Assembly (NCBI GenBank): GCA_031285745.1
Contig: JAITVQ010000096.1
Location: 1 to 32,050 of the forward strand
Length of the DNA: 32,050 nt
Direction: 5' to 3'
Origin: Puniceicoccales bacterium
GTDB lineage: Bacteria > Verrucomicrobiota > Verrucomicrobiia > Opitutales > UBA953
Shown: in pieces, positions 1 through 9,180 of the stretch
Layout of the letters: each line of letters starts with the position of its first letter
Position numbering within the stretch: the stretch's first letter is position 1
Translations under genes and position numbers: made by a program
The notes under the pieces: generated by a model
What the model saw: the letters and a program-made list of their open reading frames with translations, nothing else
What the model was told of the DNA's origin: nothing
Database searches by the model: none

Positions 1-2
1 AG

Positions 3-428
3 CGGATCGTGGCGGATTTTGGAATTTCCATGACCTATATGGACGTGCGTTTTCTTGTCGATGACTTGGACGTTGTCTTGAAGGACAAGGAGCCGGAGCC
101 AACCAAGGCTCCTTCGCCCGAGCCCAGCAACGAGGTTGCTCCTGATGGAACTCCGCCAGCAGAGCCACCTGTTGCGGATGAGACAGGCACTGGTGATGCA
201 CCTTTGGCAGGCGGGAAAGTCAGCGTCACGGTCGATCCCATTCAACGACCCGGTGTGGCGCTGGGAGGCTCGGTTACTTTCTCGGATGGACAAACGGGGC
301 AATGGCAACTCGACCAATACGGGCAATTGGGTTTTGTTCCACCGTCGAAAGGCTACCAGCCTTCACCAGAGGACATCCGCGATTTCCAGGCGGCGCTTCA
401 ACAGGAGCTGGCGAAGTTGGGATATTAG
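3..428 (+). CDS. C-terminal fragment of a hypothetical protein with a Pro-rich linker (true start probably upstream of the window)
   Basis: Reading frame is open from the window edge to the TAG at 426-428; Pro/Glu-rich linker followed by a globular-looking C-terminus. Confidence 0.5.
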   Translation, partial: RIVADFGISMTYMDVRFLVDDLDVVLKDKEPEPTKAPSPEPSNEVAPDGTPPAEPPVADETGTGDAPLAGGKVSVTVDPIQRPGVALGGSVTFSDGQTGQWQLDQYGQLGFVPPSKGYQPSPEDIRDFQAALQQELAKLGY

Positions 429-507
429 GATTTCGCGGTCAGTGAATTTCGGCGAAAGTTTCCCAATGCGTGAGGCTGGGTGCGGGATTGGTTCCGACGT
501 TTCCTGA

Positions 508-1878
508 TTAATCCTCGGCTGTCTGTATCCAAGTGCCTTCGACAAAGTCGGCGGTTACGGTATCCAGACGCACCCAGCCCATCTGGTTGGCCAGATCTTT
601 TCCTGGGACTTGGGCAGCCGGAATGACAACACGGATATAATTATCGGTATAGCCCGGCCAGGTATTCTCACTGGGATCCTCGAACAGCACCTTTACTGTC
701 CGGCCAAGGTGTTTGGCATGGAAGTCATAAAGACGTTGGGCGGAGAGTCGCCGCAGGTGGGCGCTCCGTTTTTGACGAAGAGGAACGGGGACTTGGTCGC
801 TTCTACGGGCAGCCGGAGTTCCCTCCCGCTCGGAGTAGGTAAAAACGTGGGCGTAGGAGAAGGGATTTTCCAAAAGAAAACGGCAGGTCTCATCAAACTC
901 CTCTTCTGTTTCTCCCGGGAACCCGATCATGATGTCAGCCCCAAGGCATAATTCAGGAATGCGTTGGACGGCATCGCGGGCAAATTCGGCATATTCTTCC
1001 GTGGTGTAGCGTCGGCGCATATCATGCAGGATACGGTTGCAGCCTGATTGTAACGGCAGGTGCAGGTAGGGCAGGAGCGGGTGCTGTGGGTCTGCCATGC
1101 GATCCAGTAATTCCGGCGGAACGGTAGTGGGCTCAATGCTGCTGATCCGAAGTCGGTCTATTCCCGGCACTTGGGCCAGCGCATCGACGACATTGACGAT
1201 ATCGCATCCACCATTGCCATAAGTCCCGATGTTGACCCCGGTGAGGACCAGTTCCCGTACGCCACGGGAAGCCAACGAATTTGCTTCGTCGAGCATGTTG
1301 AGAAAGTCGCGTGATCTGGCTCGTCCCCGGGCGAAGGGAATGATGCAGAATGAACAGACGAAGTCGCAGCCTTCCTGCACCTTGAGATTGGCGCGCTTGT
1401 TGAAGGGTCTTTCCCCGGCAAATGCGATGGAGAAATCATCCCGGCTGATCCGGTCCCGGACAATGACCGGGGTGCTGTTTTTCTCCCCGGTGCCGATGTA
1501 TTCCAACACATTCAGCTTATCTTGGTTGCCTAGGATCAAGTCCACCCCGGGAATGGAAGCGATCTCCTTGGCTCCCATCTGCGAATAACATCCCACGACT
1601 GCCGTGTAGGCATGCGGGTTTTCCGTGATAAATTGCCGGATGCTCTGGCGGCACTTGGCGTCGGCCAGCCTTGTGACAGTACAGGTGTTGATAATCGCAA
1701 GGTCGGCTTTTTCGCCAAATGGGACCATGGTGTAACCCGATGCCGCGAGCTTGTCGCGCAGCAGCATCGTCTCCGCCTGGTTCAGGCGGCAGCCGAGCGT
1801 GTGCAGCGAGGCACGCTTTGACGTGGAGGCATCAAGACCCATTCGCCCGAAAAAGAAGAGGGATAACCGGGCTGTCAA
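508..1878 (-). CDS. mtaB: MiaB/MtaB-family tRNA methylthiotransferase (radical SAM), MtaB-like
   Basis: TLGCRLNQAET N-terminal motif, NTCTVT, radical-SAM CxxxCxxC (CDFVCSFC), GFPGETEEEF, C-terminal TRAM-like region. Start may be an internal Met. Confidence 0.88.
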   Translation of the reverse strand: MTARLSLFFFGRMGLDASTSKRASLHTLGCRLNQAETMLLRDKLAASGYTMVPFGEKADLAIINTCTVTRLADAKCRQSIRQFITENPHAYTAVVGCYSQMGAKEIASIPGVDLILGNQDKLNVLEYIGTGEKNSTPVIVRDRISRDDFSIAFAGERPFNKRANLKVQEGCDFVCSFCIIPFARGRARSRDFLNMLDEANSLASRGVRELVLTGVNIGTYGNGGCDIVNVVDALAQVPGIDRLRISSIEPTTVPPELLDRMADPQHPLLPYLHLPLQSGCNRILHDMRRRYTTEEYAEFARDAVQRIPELCLGADIMIGFPGETEEEFDETCRFLLENPFSYAHVFTYSEREGTPAARRSDQVPVPLRQKRSAHLRRLSAQRLYDFHAKHLGRTVKVLFEDPSENTWPGYTDNYIRVVIPAAQVPGKDLANQMGWVRLDTVTADFVEGTWIQTAED

Positions 1879-1940
1879 CTGCCGGGTATTTTCTGGAGTT
1901 CACGCTTGCCAGCCTATTGGTGGGCGATTCGATTAAACGC

Positions 1941-2312
1941 ATGGATAAATTGGAGCACATCTTTGAGATGCAGGCGCAGCTCAACAAGCGGATCGGTGTC
2001 GTGACCGACGGGATGAGTGACGAGGATAAGGGCAAGTGGGTGTTGAATTACACCCGGGCCATGCAGCAGGAAATTGCGGAACTTATTGATTCCGTGCCTT
2101 GGAAATGGTGGGCCAAATACCAGAAATTTGACGAACAAAATGCCCGGGTTGAAGTCGTTGACCTTTTCCACTTTTTGGTTTCCATTGCCCAAGTGCTGGG
2201 AATGAGTCCCGAGGACGTCTACCAAGCCTACCTCAAGAAAAACAAAGTGAACCACGAACGCCAGGATTCCGGCTACGTCGCCAAAAATGCAGATGACTCC
2301 AAGCACATCTAA
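1941..2312 (+). CDS. Dimeric dUTPase-like / all-alpha NTP pyrophosphohydrolase
   Basis: MDKLEHIFEMQAQLNKRIG...QQEIAELIDSVPWKWW...ARVEVVDLFHFLVS resembles the dimeric dUTPase fold (ExxE...ExxD pattern). ATG at 1941 preferred over the longer ORF start at 1719. Confidence 0.75.
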   Translation: MDKLEHIFEMQAQLNKRIGVVTDGMSDEDKGKWVLNYTRAMQQEIAELIDSVPWKWWAKYQKFDEQNARVEVVDLFHFLVSIAQVLGMSPEDVYQAYLKKNKVNHERQDSGYVAKNADDSKHI

Positions 2313-2350
2313 TCTCACCTCTTTTCGCTAACCCAAATCTTGTCTTCCCC

Positions 2351-3016
2351 ATGTCTCGTAAAAACAAACTTCGCTTTAGGGGTGCCTTCACCCTCATAGA
2401 ACTCCTGACAGTCATTGCCATCATTGGCATTCTTGCGGCGGCCTTCTTTGCCATTGGCAAAGGGGTCGTGGCGGCACAGAATACAGGGCGGGCTCGTGGT
2501 GATATTACCACCATGAAGCAGGCGCTTGAGGCATTCAAGAAAAGCTATAGTGAGTATCCGATGATTTCAGGTGGATCATCCGATTCAAAGGCATGGCAAC
2601 AGGCTCTTCATGATTGTTTGACCGGCACCAAGGTGCTTAAGCGGAAAGACAATCAGATCCAGTTGCTTGATTATCAATCTGCCCGCAACGATACTTCCAA
2701 GACAGCCCAGAAAAAGAGCTTTCTCTCGGAGGCAAATATCGCCGTGGATGATCCCAACAATCAAACTACTGCTGTCTTCGTTGATCCTTGGAGCAATCCT
2801 TATGAATATCGATACGCTACAATTTCCGGCGGCAGTGTCAGTACACAATGGGAACGACCAGACTATCTGCTGATTTGTGCAGGGGCGGAGTATAATGAAC
2901 CGACTACTACTGCGGACTATTTTATGGGATCAATGGAATCCGACGGGAAAGTCCCATCCAATTATTTCGATGACAAGTATCGTGCTGATAACATCACCAA
3001 CTGGAAACTTGAGTGA
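2351..3016 (+). CDS. Prepilin-type N-terminal cleavage/methylation domain protein (pseudopilin)
   Basis: RGAFTLIELLTVIAIIGILAAAFFA type IV pilin-like signal; C-terminal region resembles GspG-like pseudopilins. Confidence 0.85.
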   Translation: MSRKNKLRFRGAFTLIELLTVIAIIGILAAAFFAIGKGVVAAQNTGRARGDITTMKQALEAFKKSYSEYPMISGGSSDSKAWQQALHDCLTGTKVLKRKDNQIQLLDYQSARNDTSKTAQKKSFLSEANIAVDDPNNQTTAVFVDPWSNPYEYRYATISGGSVSTQWERPDYLLICAGAEYNEPTTTADYFMGSMESDGKVPSNYFDDKYRADNITNWKLE

Positions 3017-3057
3017 TATAGATATACCTTGTTAAGGTATCGTCAGGTTCTTTTTGA

Positions 3058-3093
3058 AATTCCTCCGGCAAGATGCTGCCGGAGGAATTTTGT
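3058..3093 (+). terminator. Intrinsic terminator after the pseudopilin gene
   Basis: attcctccggca-aga-tgctgccggaggaat hairpin followed by a T-rich tail (ttttg). Confidence 0.75.
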
Positions 3094-3105
3094 TTATGGG
3101 GAAAC

Positions 3106-3140
3106 AAAAAACACGCCTGTGGATTACAGGCGTGTTTTGA
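3106..3140 (-). terminator. Intrinsic (probably bidirectional) terminator for the minus-strand operon
   Basis: aaaaaACACGCCTGT-ggatt-ACAGGCGTGTttttg: 10-bp perfect stem with A-run on one side and T-run on the other, just downstream of the 3162 stop. Confidence 0.8.
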
Positions 3141-3161
3141 TAGAGTAATCCAAGAAGGTTA

Positions 3162-4253
3162 TTAACGCACAACTCGGGCTCCGCCGCCCTTCATGAGCTT
3201 TTCAACTTCCTTCTGGGTGGCCATGGATGTGTCACCGGGGGTGGTCGAGGCAAAGGCTCCGTGGGCGGCACCGTATTCCACAGCGAGTTGCGGATCATTC
3301 TTGGAGAGGAATCCGAATTGCAGGCCGCTGGCGAAACTGTCGCCACCGCCGACACGATCGAGAATTTCGAGGTTCGGATATTTGCGGCTTTCGTAGAATT
3401 TGCCGGCGTGCCAGCAAATGGCGCTCCAGTCGTTGATGGTGGCGGATTTCACGACACGTAGCGTGGTGGCAGCCACCTTGAAGTTCGGAAACTCTTTTAC
3501 CGCAGTCTCGATCATGGCCTTGAAGGCATCAATCTCGATGGCACTGATGTTATGATCGACGCCCTTGACTTCAAAGCCGAGCGAGGCGGTAAAGTCTTCC
3601 TCGTTTCCGATCATGACATCGACATACTTGGCGATTTCACGATTTACTTCCTGCGCCTTTTTCAAGCCACCGATGCTCTTCCAGAGGGAGGGGCGATAGT
3701 TCAGGTCGTAGGAAACAATGGTGCCGTGTTTCTTGGCAGCCTTGACCGCCTCAATGGTGAGGGCAGCAGTGGTTTCGGAGAGAGCCGCGAAAATACCACC
3801 CGTGTGGAACCAGCGGGCACCGTGCTTGCCGAAGATGTCTTCCCAATCGAAATCACCGGGTTTGAGCTGCGAGGCGGCAGTGTTGCCACGGTCGGGTACC
3901 CCGACTGCTCCGCGAATCCCGAAGCCGCGCTCGGTGAAATTGAGACCATTGCGGACGGTGCGTCCAATGCCATCGTCTTCGCGCCACTTGATGAAATCGG
4001 TGGCGACGCCTCCTTGCATGACGAAGTCTTCAATCAGGTGCCCGACTTCATTGTCCACGAAGGCGGTGCAAACAGCCGTTTTCAGGCCAAAGCATTTGCG
4101 GAGGCCGCGTGAGGTGTTGTATTCGCCGCCGCCTTCCCAGGCGGTAAACTGGCGAGCGGTGCGCACCCGGGTCTCGCCTGGGTCAAGGCGCAGCATGATT
4201 TCGCCGAGCGAAATCTGGTCGAACTGGCAGGAGGAAGCTGGTTTGATGTCCAT
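3162..4253 (-). CDS. PfkB-family sugar kinase, 2-dehydro-3-deoxygluconokinase-like
   Basis: ISLGEIMLRLDPGE N-terminus, YDLNYRPSLW, C-terminal DRVGGGDSFASGL signature (GxGD). Confidence 0.85.
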   Translation of the reverse strand: MDIKPASSCQFDQISLGEIMLRLDPGETRVRTARQFTAWEGGGEYNTSRGLRKCFGLKTAVCTAFVDNEVGHLIEDFVMQGGVATDFIKWREDDGIGRTVRNGLNFTERGFGIRGAVGVPDRGNTAASQLKPGDFDWEDIFGKHGARWFHTGGIFAALSETTAALTIEAVKAAKKHGTIVSYDLNYRPSLWKSIGGLKKAQEVNREIAKYVDVMIGNEEDFTASLGFEVKGVDHNISAIEIDAFKAMIETAVKEFPNFKVAATTLRVVKSATINDWSAICWHAGKFYESRKYPNLEILDRVGGGDSFASGLQFGFLSKNDPQLAVEYGAAHGAFASTTPGDTSMATQKEVEKLMKGGGARVVR

Positions 4254-4288
4254 AAAGGGAATGGAAAATACGATGAAAAAGAGTGGAT

Positions 4289-4390
4289 GAACCGCGAATA
4301 GACGCGAATGAACGCGAACATTTTTAGATGCAAAGACGTATAAAGGGATAAACCGAAGGATTCGTGTTCATTCGCGTCTATTCGCGGTTC
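4289..4390. repeat. Intergenic inverted repeat IR1 (30-bp arms, 29/30 complementary, 42-nt spacer)
   Basis: Left 4289-4318 gaaccgcgaatagacgcgaatgaacgcgaa; right 4361-4390 ttcgtgttcattcgcgtctattcgcggttc; one mismatch. Confidence 0.95.
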
Positions 4391-4402
4391 TTTTGCGTAT
4401 TC

Positions 4403-5491
4403 TTACACTGCGGTTTTGAATGACGACACTTCCCACTTGGGCAGGCCGCACTCTTCGGCGATTTCGTTGAAGGCGCCAATTTCGGCATCGCTGAAGAGCA
4501 GTCCGCCGTTCTTGTCGGTACGAGCCGCAGCCAGGGCTTCGATCTGTCCCGGCATGATGCAGGCTTCGTTGCCATGGCCCAGAATGTCTGCGAGAACCTT
4601 TTTTATGTTTTCCTGCTGTGCCCGCCCTTGGGCAAAGTGCCTTGATGACATTGCCTCGGGATGGATGACCTGAAAGAAGAAGCAGGGGGTCTGTTTCTCG
4701 CCGGAGACCGGCTGGCGACAGCGAAGCGTGGGTGTTGAGCCGCCGATGAAGGCTGCGTAAAGTTCGTTGATAAGTGAAAGACCATAGCCCTTGTGCGCGC
4801 CGAAAGGCAACAGGGCCACCGCTTGCTTGGGGTCTGTGGTAGGTTTGCCGTCCTTATCCACGGCAGCGTTGGGCGGGAGGTCCTTGCCTTCGCGGGCGAG
4901 TTGTTGGACGCGGCCCATGGCAACGACGGAGGTTGCCCAGTCAATGACAACGGGGTAGCCGAGGGCATCGGTGGTCGGGAGTCCCCAGCTGTGCGGGTTT
5001 GTTCCGAGGGTTGGATATTTACCGCCGAGCGGGACGACTTCGGTGAGTGCGGCAGTGCAGTTGGTGTAGGCGATGTAGCCGCGCTTGGCGGCTTCCATGA
5101 CATAGCCGCCGCCCCAGAGGTAATGGAAGGCATTGTCCACGCTGACAGTTCCCGTGCCGTATTTCTCGGCCAGTTGGATGCAGGTCTCGATGGCTTCAAG
5201 GGCGGTGGCCTGGCCGAGTTTCTTGTTGGCATCCCATATTTCCGCCGCCGCGAAGCGGGAGGGCAGTTTATCGATCCGGGCACCGGGAACACAGCCGCCG
5301 TTGCCCGAGCCGAAGAGGTGATCAAGGTGGAGGGCCTTGATGGCATTGTGGGTGCGTATACCATGGCGCGAGGCCATCGCCGCCATTCGACTGGCAGCCT
5401 TGGCTTCGTCTACACTGTAACCACGTTTTTGATACGCGGCCTCGACGAGGGCATTGTGTTGGGATTCGGGAACGACGCGGAAGGTTTCCAT
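4403..5491 (-). CDS. Malate/L-lactate/ureidoglycolate dehydrogenase family (Ldh2-type) oxidoreductase
   Basis: Ldh2 features: SRHGIRTHN, YTNCTAALTEVVPLGGKYPTLGTNPHSWGLPT, LLPFGAHKGYGLSLINELYAA. Confidence 0.85.
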   Translation of the reverse strand: METFRVVPESQHNALVEAAYQKRGYSVDEAKAASRMAAMASRHGIRTHNAIKALHLDHLFGSGNGGCVPGARIDKLPSRFAAAEIWDANKKLGQATALEAIETCIQLAEKYGTGTVSVDNAFHYLWGGGYVMEAAKRGYIAYTNCTAALTEVVPLGGKYPTLGTNPHSWGLPTTDALGYPVVIDWATSVVAMGRVQQLAREGKDLPPNAAVDKDGKPTTDPKQAVALLPFGAHKGYGLSLINELYAAFIGGSTPTLRCRQPVSGEKQTPCFFFQVIHPEAMSSRHFAQGRAQQENIKKVLADILGHGNEACIMPGQIEALAAARTDKNGGLLFSDAEIGAFNEIAEECGLPKWEVSSFKTAV

Positions 5492-5537
5492 GGAGTGCGG
5501 TGGTTGAGGCTAAGGTGAAATGTGCTATGGGATGAGG

Positions 5538-5644
5538 TAATTAAGAATTATGAATTAAAAATTAAGAATTGGGCAGCGAAGCTGCCGCTAGCGGACGCGA
5601 AGCGTCCTCATTCTTAATTCATAATTTTTAATTCATAATTAAAA
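5538..5644. repeat. Intergenic nested inverted repeat IR2 with AT-rich heptad arms and two internal GAA-loop hairpins
   Basis: Outer arms (attaagaattatgaattaaaaattaagaatt / attcttaattcataatttttaattcataatt); inside, GGCAGC-GAA-GCTGCC (5572-5586), GCTAGC (5587-5592) and GGACGC-GAA-GCGTCC (5593-5607). Confidence 0.95.
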
Positions 5645-6598
5645 TTTGTTCGCCTGGGCGATGGGTGGCTTGCCGTCGAGGAATAGGAGCAGGTTTTCCA
5701 GCGCCATGCCGGCTTGGCGTTGCACGCTCTCATGGGTACGGGAGCCAATGTGGGGCGTGACGATGCAATGGGGAGCGTGGAGGAGTGGATGGTCGGGAGG
5801 AGGCGGTTCCACATCGAGAACGTCGGTGCCGTAGCCACCGAGATGCCCGGCCTTGAGCGATTCGACCACGGCAGCATTATCGATAAGTTCGCCGCGTCCG
5901 CAATTGAGCAAGATTGAGCCTTTGCGCATGATTTTCAACGTGGTGGCATTAATCATGCCATGGGTCTTGGCCGTGAGATTGGTATGGAGCGAAATAATAT
6001 CCGAGGCGGAGAGGAGGTCGGTGAGTTTTTCACAACGGGTCACATTATGGGCCTTGGCAAAAGCATCGTCCCAATAAGTGTCGTAGGCGACGGCTGGCAT
6101 GCCGAAGGCCTTGGCGCGAATGACCATTTCCTTGCCGATGCGCCCAAGTCCGACGATGCCGATGGTTTTTCCGGCGATTTCGTGTCCGACATGGCGAGTC
6201 CAGCGTCCGGCTTTTGTCTCGGAGATGTGAAAATCGAGTTCCTTTACCAGAGTGAGCAACAGGCCGAATGTGTGTTCGGCGACGGTGGTATGATTAACTC
6301 CCGGAGTAAAGGTAACGGGGATCTTATTGGCAGTAGCTGTGGCCACGTCGATTTTATCAAGACCGATGCCATATTTGGCGATGATCTTCAGGCGGGGCAG
6401 GGATTTTTCAATGACCGCCTTGGTAATGGCGTCATCTCCGCAGAGGAATCCGTCGAATTGTCCGGCGAGCTCGAGCATGCGAGCCTCGGTGAGAGGGCCG
6501 CGTTCACAGACAACTTCGTGGCCGGATTCGGCAAGGCGTGTCAAATGCGGGCCGGGTGTGTCTTGAAATGATGTGGTGGTGAGGAGGATGCGAGCCAT
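5639..6598 (-). CDS. D-isomer-specific 2-hydroxyacid dehydrogenase (phosphoglycerate dehydrogenase-like)
   Basis: GxGxxG motif GIVGLGRIGKE, NCGRGELIDNAAVVESLKAGHLGGYGTDVLDVEPP, VTPHIGSRTHES. Confidence 0.88.
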   Translation of the reverse strand: MARILLTTTSFQDTPGPHLTRLAESGHEVVCERGPLTEARMLELAGQFDGFLCGDDAITKAVIEKSLPRLKIIAKYGIGLDKIDVATATANKIPVTFTPGVNHTTVAEHTFGLLLTLVKELDFHISETKAGRWTRHVGHEIAGKTIGIVGLGRIGKEMVIRAKAFGMPAVAYDTYWDDAFAKAHNVTRCEKLTDLLSASDIISLHTNLTAKTHGMINATTLKIMRKGSILLNCGRGELIDNAAVVESLKAGHLGGYGTDVLDVEPPPPDHPLLHAPHCIVTPHIGSRTHESVQRQAGMALENLLLFLDGKPPIAQANKF

Positions 6599-6744
6599 GG
6601 GAAAAGCAGTAGAATATAATCCATCATGCCTTTTATTTAGGGCAATTCAAGGCTAGGGTAACTGTTAAATGGTTCTGCCTTGGCACCAACCCTCACGTTT
6701 CAGGCATTGCCAAAAGGTAATAGTAACTTCACTTTTTTTTGTTC

Positions 6745-9180
6745 ATGAGTTCCACATTACACCATTTGATGGAAGCATACTGGACGACCCGTTTTGACGG
6801 GGTTGTCGGATTGTCCAAGGATTGGGTAGTGCCGGAATTACCTCCCATTGAACTGTCCGAACCAGTTCGATTGAAGCGGTTGATGCGAATGGATATAAGG
6901 GTCTGGGCTCGATATTCGGGATATTTTTGCGACAAGGGGACTTGGGTGTTCGTATTTTGGCCGGAGCTTTACCCCGATTTGAACTGGAGTGAGGATCCGC
7001 CGTGTGTGGCAGGCACCTTTAATGAGTGGAACGGCTGCAATGACAAATGGGAGTTGCATCCCGAGTCGTGGGATGGCGAGACGGTGCTCGTATTGAGGCT
7101 GGATGATGCCTTGGGGCGTGATTTGGCGGCTTCACCGCAAGACGTGGAGTTTAAATTTGTGACGCGGAATGGGAACTGGCTGGAAGTTCCTGCCGAGGTG
7201 CTTAATCGGCGAAATAACGGTTCCGGACATTTTAATTATCATTTCTCGCCGGAGCGCACGGGACTCCATGTATATCATTTTGTGACGGAGGAACCGGTCA
7301 GTTTAACCGGACATGAGTTGTTGACATGGACGGAGGCGGGGAATGTTCATTCGGTGGGAATTGGGCGATGGGATTTTCTGTTAAAGGAGCTTTCGACCCG
7401 AAAGTTAGGCGCCCAGGTTCACGGCGGGAAAACGATTTTTTCCCTGTTTGCGCCTCGGGCCACCGGAGTTGACGTGGAATTTTGGCCTGCTGACGATGCT
7501 GGAAATCCAACACGAGAAAAGCTCACTTCTCTCGGCGACGGCACATGGGAAGTCGTATATCCCAGATCATTGCATGGATGGCATTATCATTATTTTGTCA
7601 CAGGGGAAAATGCGGATGAAACCACCGAGTTTGACGAGAAATTTCCCATTCTGGACCCCTACGCATTGGCGGCAGCCGGTCGTGCAGGCCCGGGAGTGAT
7701 CGTTGACGAAGCGGTTATCCGTCGTCCGCGTTCCCAATACGTGCCTCCGGCTCCAACTAATCTGGTGATCGTGGAAGGGCATGTCCGCGATTTTGTGGCA
7801 AAATTGCCGGATAGCGGAACCCGGCCCGGATTTCGTGAACTGGCGGCCTGGATTCGCTCGCCCGATTGTTATTTAAAAAGACTGGGCGTGAATGCGCTGG
7901 AGTTGCAGCCAGTACAGGAATTCGATGTTGAGGAAGCGGAAAACTATCATTGGGGCTACATGCCGAACAACTGGTTTGCCCCGGCGAGTGCCTATTGTCG
8001 TGATGCCGCGGGAGGTTCGCAGTTTGTCGATTTTCGAGACCTTGTGGATGCCTGTCACGAGGCAGGGTTGGCCGTGATTCTGGATGTGGTTTATAACCAC
8101 GTCGGCGAACCGAATCACCTCTTGCATGTGGACAAGCAGTATTATTTCGAGACGAGCCACGATGGCACGATGTCGAATTGGAGTGGTTGTGGAAACGACA
8201 TCCGGGCGACGGCGCCAATGGCCAGACGGCTTATCGTTGATAGTATGCGCCATTGGATTGAGCAATTTGATGTGGACGGGTTCCGGCTTGATCTGGCGGA
8301 ATTACTGGGGACTCGTGTATTGTACGAGATTGAGCAGGAGTTGCGCCCGGTAAAGCCGGGCCTGATCTTGATTGCCGAACCATGGAGTTTTCGCGGACAT
8401 ATTGCCGGGGCATTGAGGAATTCGAGCTACACCTCTTGGAATGATGGATACCGGGATTTTTTTGCGAATTACGTGCACGGATCCGGAAATGCCGATGGCT
8501 TGCGATATTTTTTGTCGGGTTCGATGGGGAGTTTTACCAATCACCCAGGCCAGACCCTGAATTATACCGAGTCGCATGATGACCGGTGCTGGTTGGATCG
8601 GATTACGGAGAATGCCCATAATGATGGTACTGTTCCCACGGAAAACGATGCCCGGCGAACCCGGCTTATGGGGGCGGCATTGTTTGCTTCGCTAGGGGTA
8701 CCGATGCTGGCTGCGGGGCAGGATTTCCTGCGGAGCAAAGGGGGTGTTTCCAACACCTACTTGCGGGGTGACATCAATGCGCTGGATTACGCCCGGATGG
8801 AGCAGTTCCGCGCCACGCATGAGTATTTTCGATCGTGGATTGGGTTTCGCCTCAGCGAGGCTGGAGCTGCCTTGCGAATTGATAAAGTGGCGGGAAGAGG
8901 ATTTTTCAGGTTTTTCCAAGCCGGGCACATGAGTGCGCTGGCTGCGTGGTATAATGCCGACGGGCAGTTACCGGCTTCCCCGCTTTTTGTCGCTTTTAAC
9001 CCACACCCCTATCCGGTGGCCTTGTCGGTACCGGGCGTGGACGCAGGAGGATTCCGGCAAATTGCCGATGGAGGTCAGTTTCTGCCCGATGGTCTGGCTC
9101 CCAATGACACTTATGCATGGCAGGGAGGAATTTTGACGATACCGGCCTTGTCGGCGGGATTATGGGTGGTTCGGAAATGA
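6745..9180 (+). CDS. GH13 alpha-amylase family protein, pullulanase/branching-enzyme-like, with N-terminal carbohydrate-binding-like modules
   Basis: NYHWGYMPNNWFAP, VILDVVYNHVGE, DGFRLDLAELLG (nucleophile region), LIAEPW (acid/base region), NYTESHDD. ATG at 6745 preferred to TTG at 6739. Confidence 0.85.
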   Translation: MSSTLHHLMEAYWTTRFDGVVGLSKDWVVPELPPIELSEPVRLKRLMRMDIRVWARYSGYFCDKGTWVFVFWPELYPDLNWSEDPPCVAGTFNEWNGCNDKWELHPESWDGETVLVLRLDDALGRDLAASPQDVEFKFVTRNGNWLEVPAEVLNRRNNGSGHFNYHFSPERTGLHVYHFVTEEPVSLTGHELLTWTEAGNVHSVGIGRWDFLLKELSTRKLGAQVHGGKTIFSLFAPRATGVDVEFWPADDAGNPTREKLTSLGDGTWEVVYPRSLHGWHYHYFVTGENADETTEFDEKFPILDPYALAAAGRAGPGVIVDEAVIRRPRSQYVPPAPTNLVIVEGHVRDFVAKLPDSGTRPGFRELAAWIRSPDCYLKRLGVNALELQPVQEFDVEEAENYHWGYMPNNWFAPASAYCRDAAGGSQFVDFRDLVDACHEAGLAVILDVVYNHVGEPNHLLHVDKQYYFETSHDGTMSNWSGCGNDIRATAPMARRLIVDSMRHWIEQFDVDGFRLDLAELLGTRVLYEIEQELRPVKPGLILIAEPWSFRGHIAGALRNSSYTSWNDGYRDFFANYVHGSGNADGLRYFLSGSMGSFTNHPGQTLNYTESHDDRCWLDRITENAHNDGTVPTENDARRTRLMGAALFASLGVPMLAAGQDFLRSKGGVSNTYLRGDINALDYARMEQFRATHEYFRSWIGFRLSEAGAALRIDKVAGRGFFRFFQAGHMSALAAWYNADGQLPASPLFVAFNPHPYPVALSVPGVDAGGFRQIADGGQFLPDGLAPNDTYAWQGGILTIPALSAGLWVVRK

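Noticed and set aside
4603-5364. 253-aa minus-strand ORF in another frame
   Set aside because: Alternate frame of the Ldh2-like gene, Pro/Ser/Arg-rich shadow translation.
4793-5518. 241-aa plus-strand ORF
   Set aside because: Antisense to the Ldh2-like gene; composition is typical of a shadow ORF.
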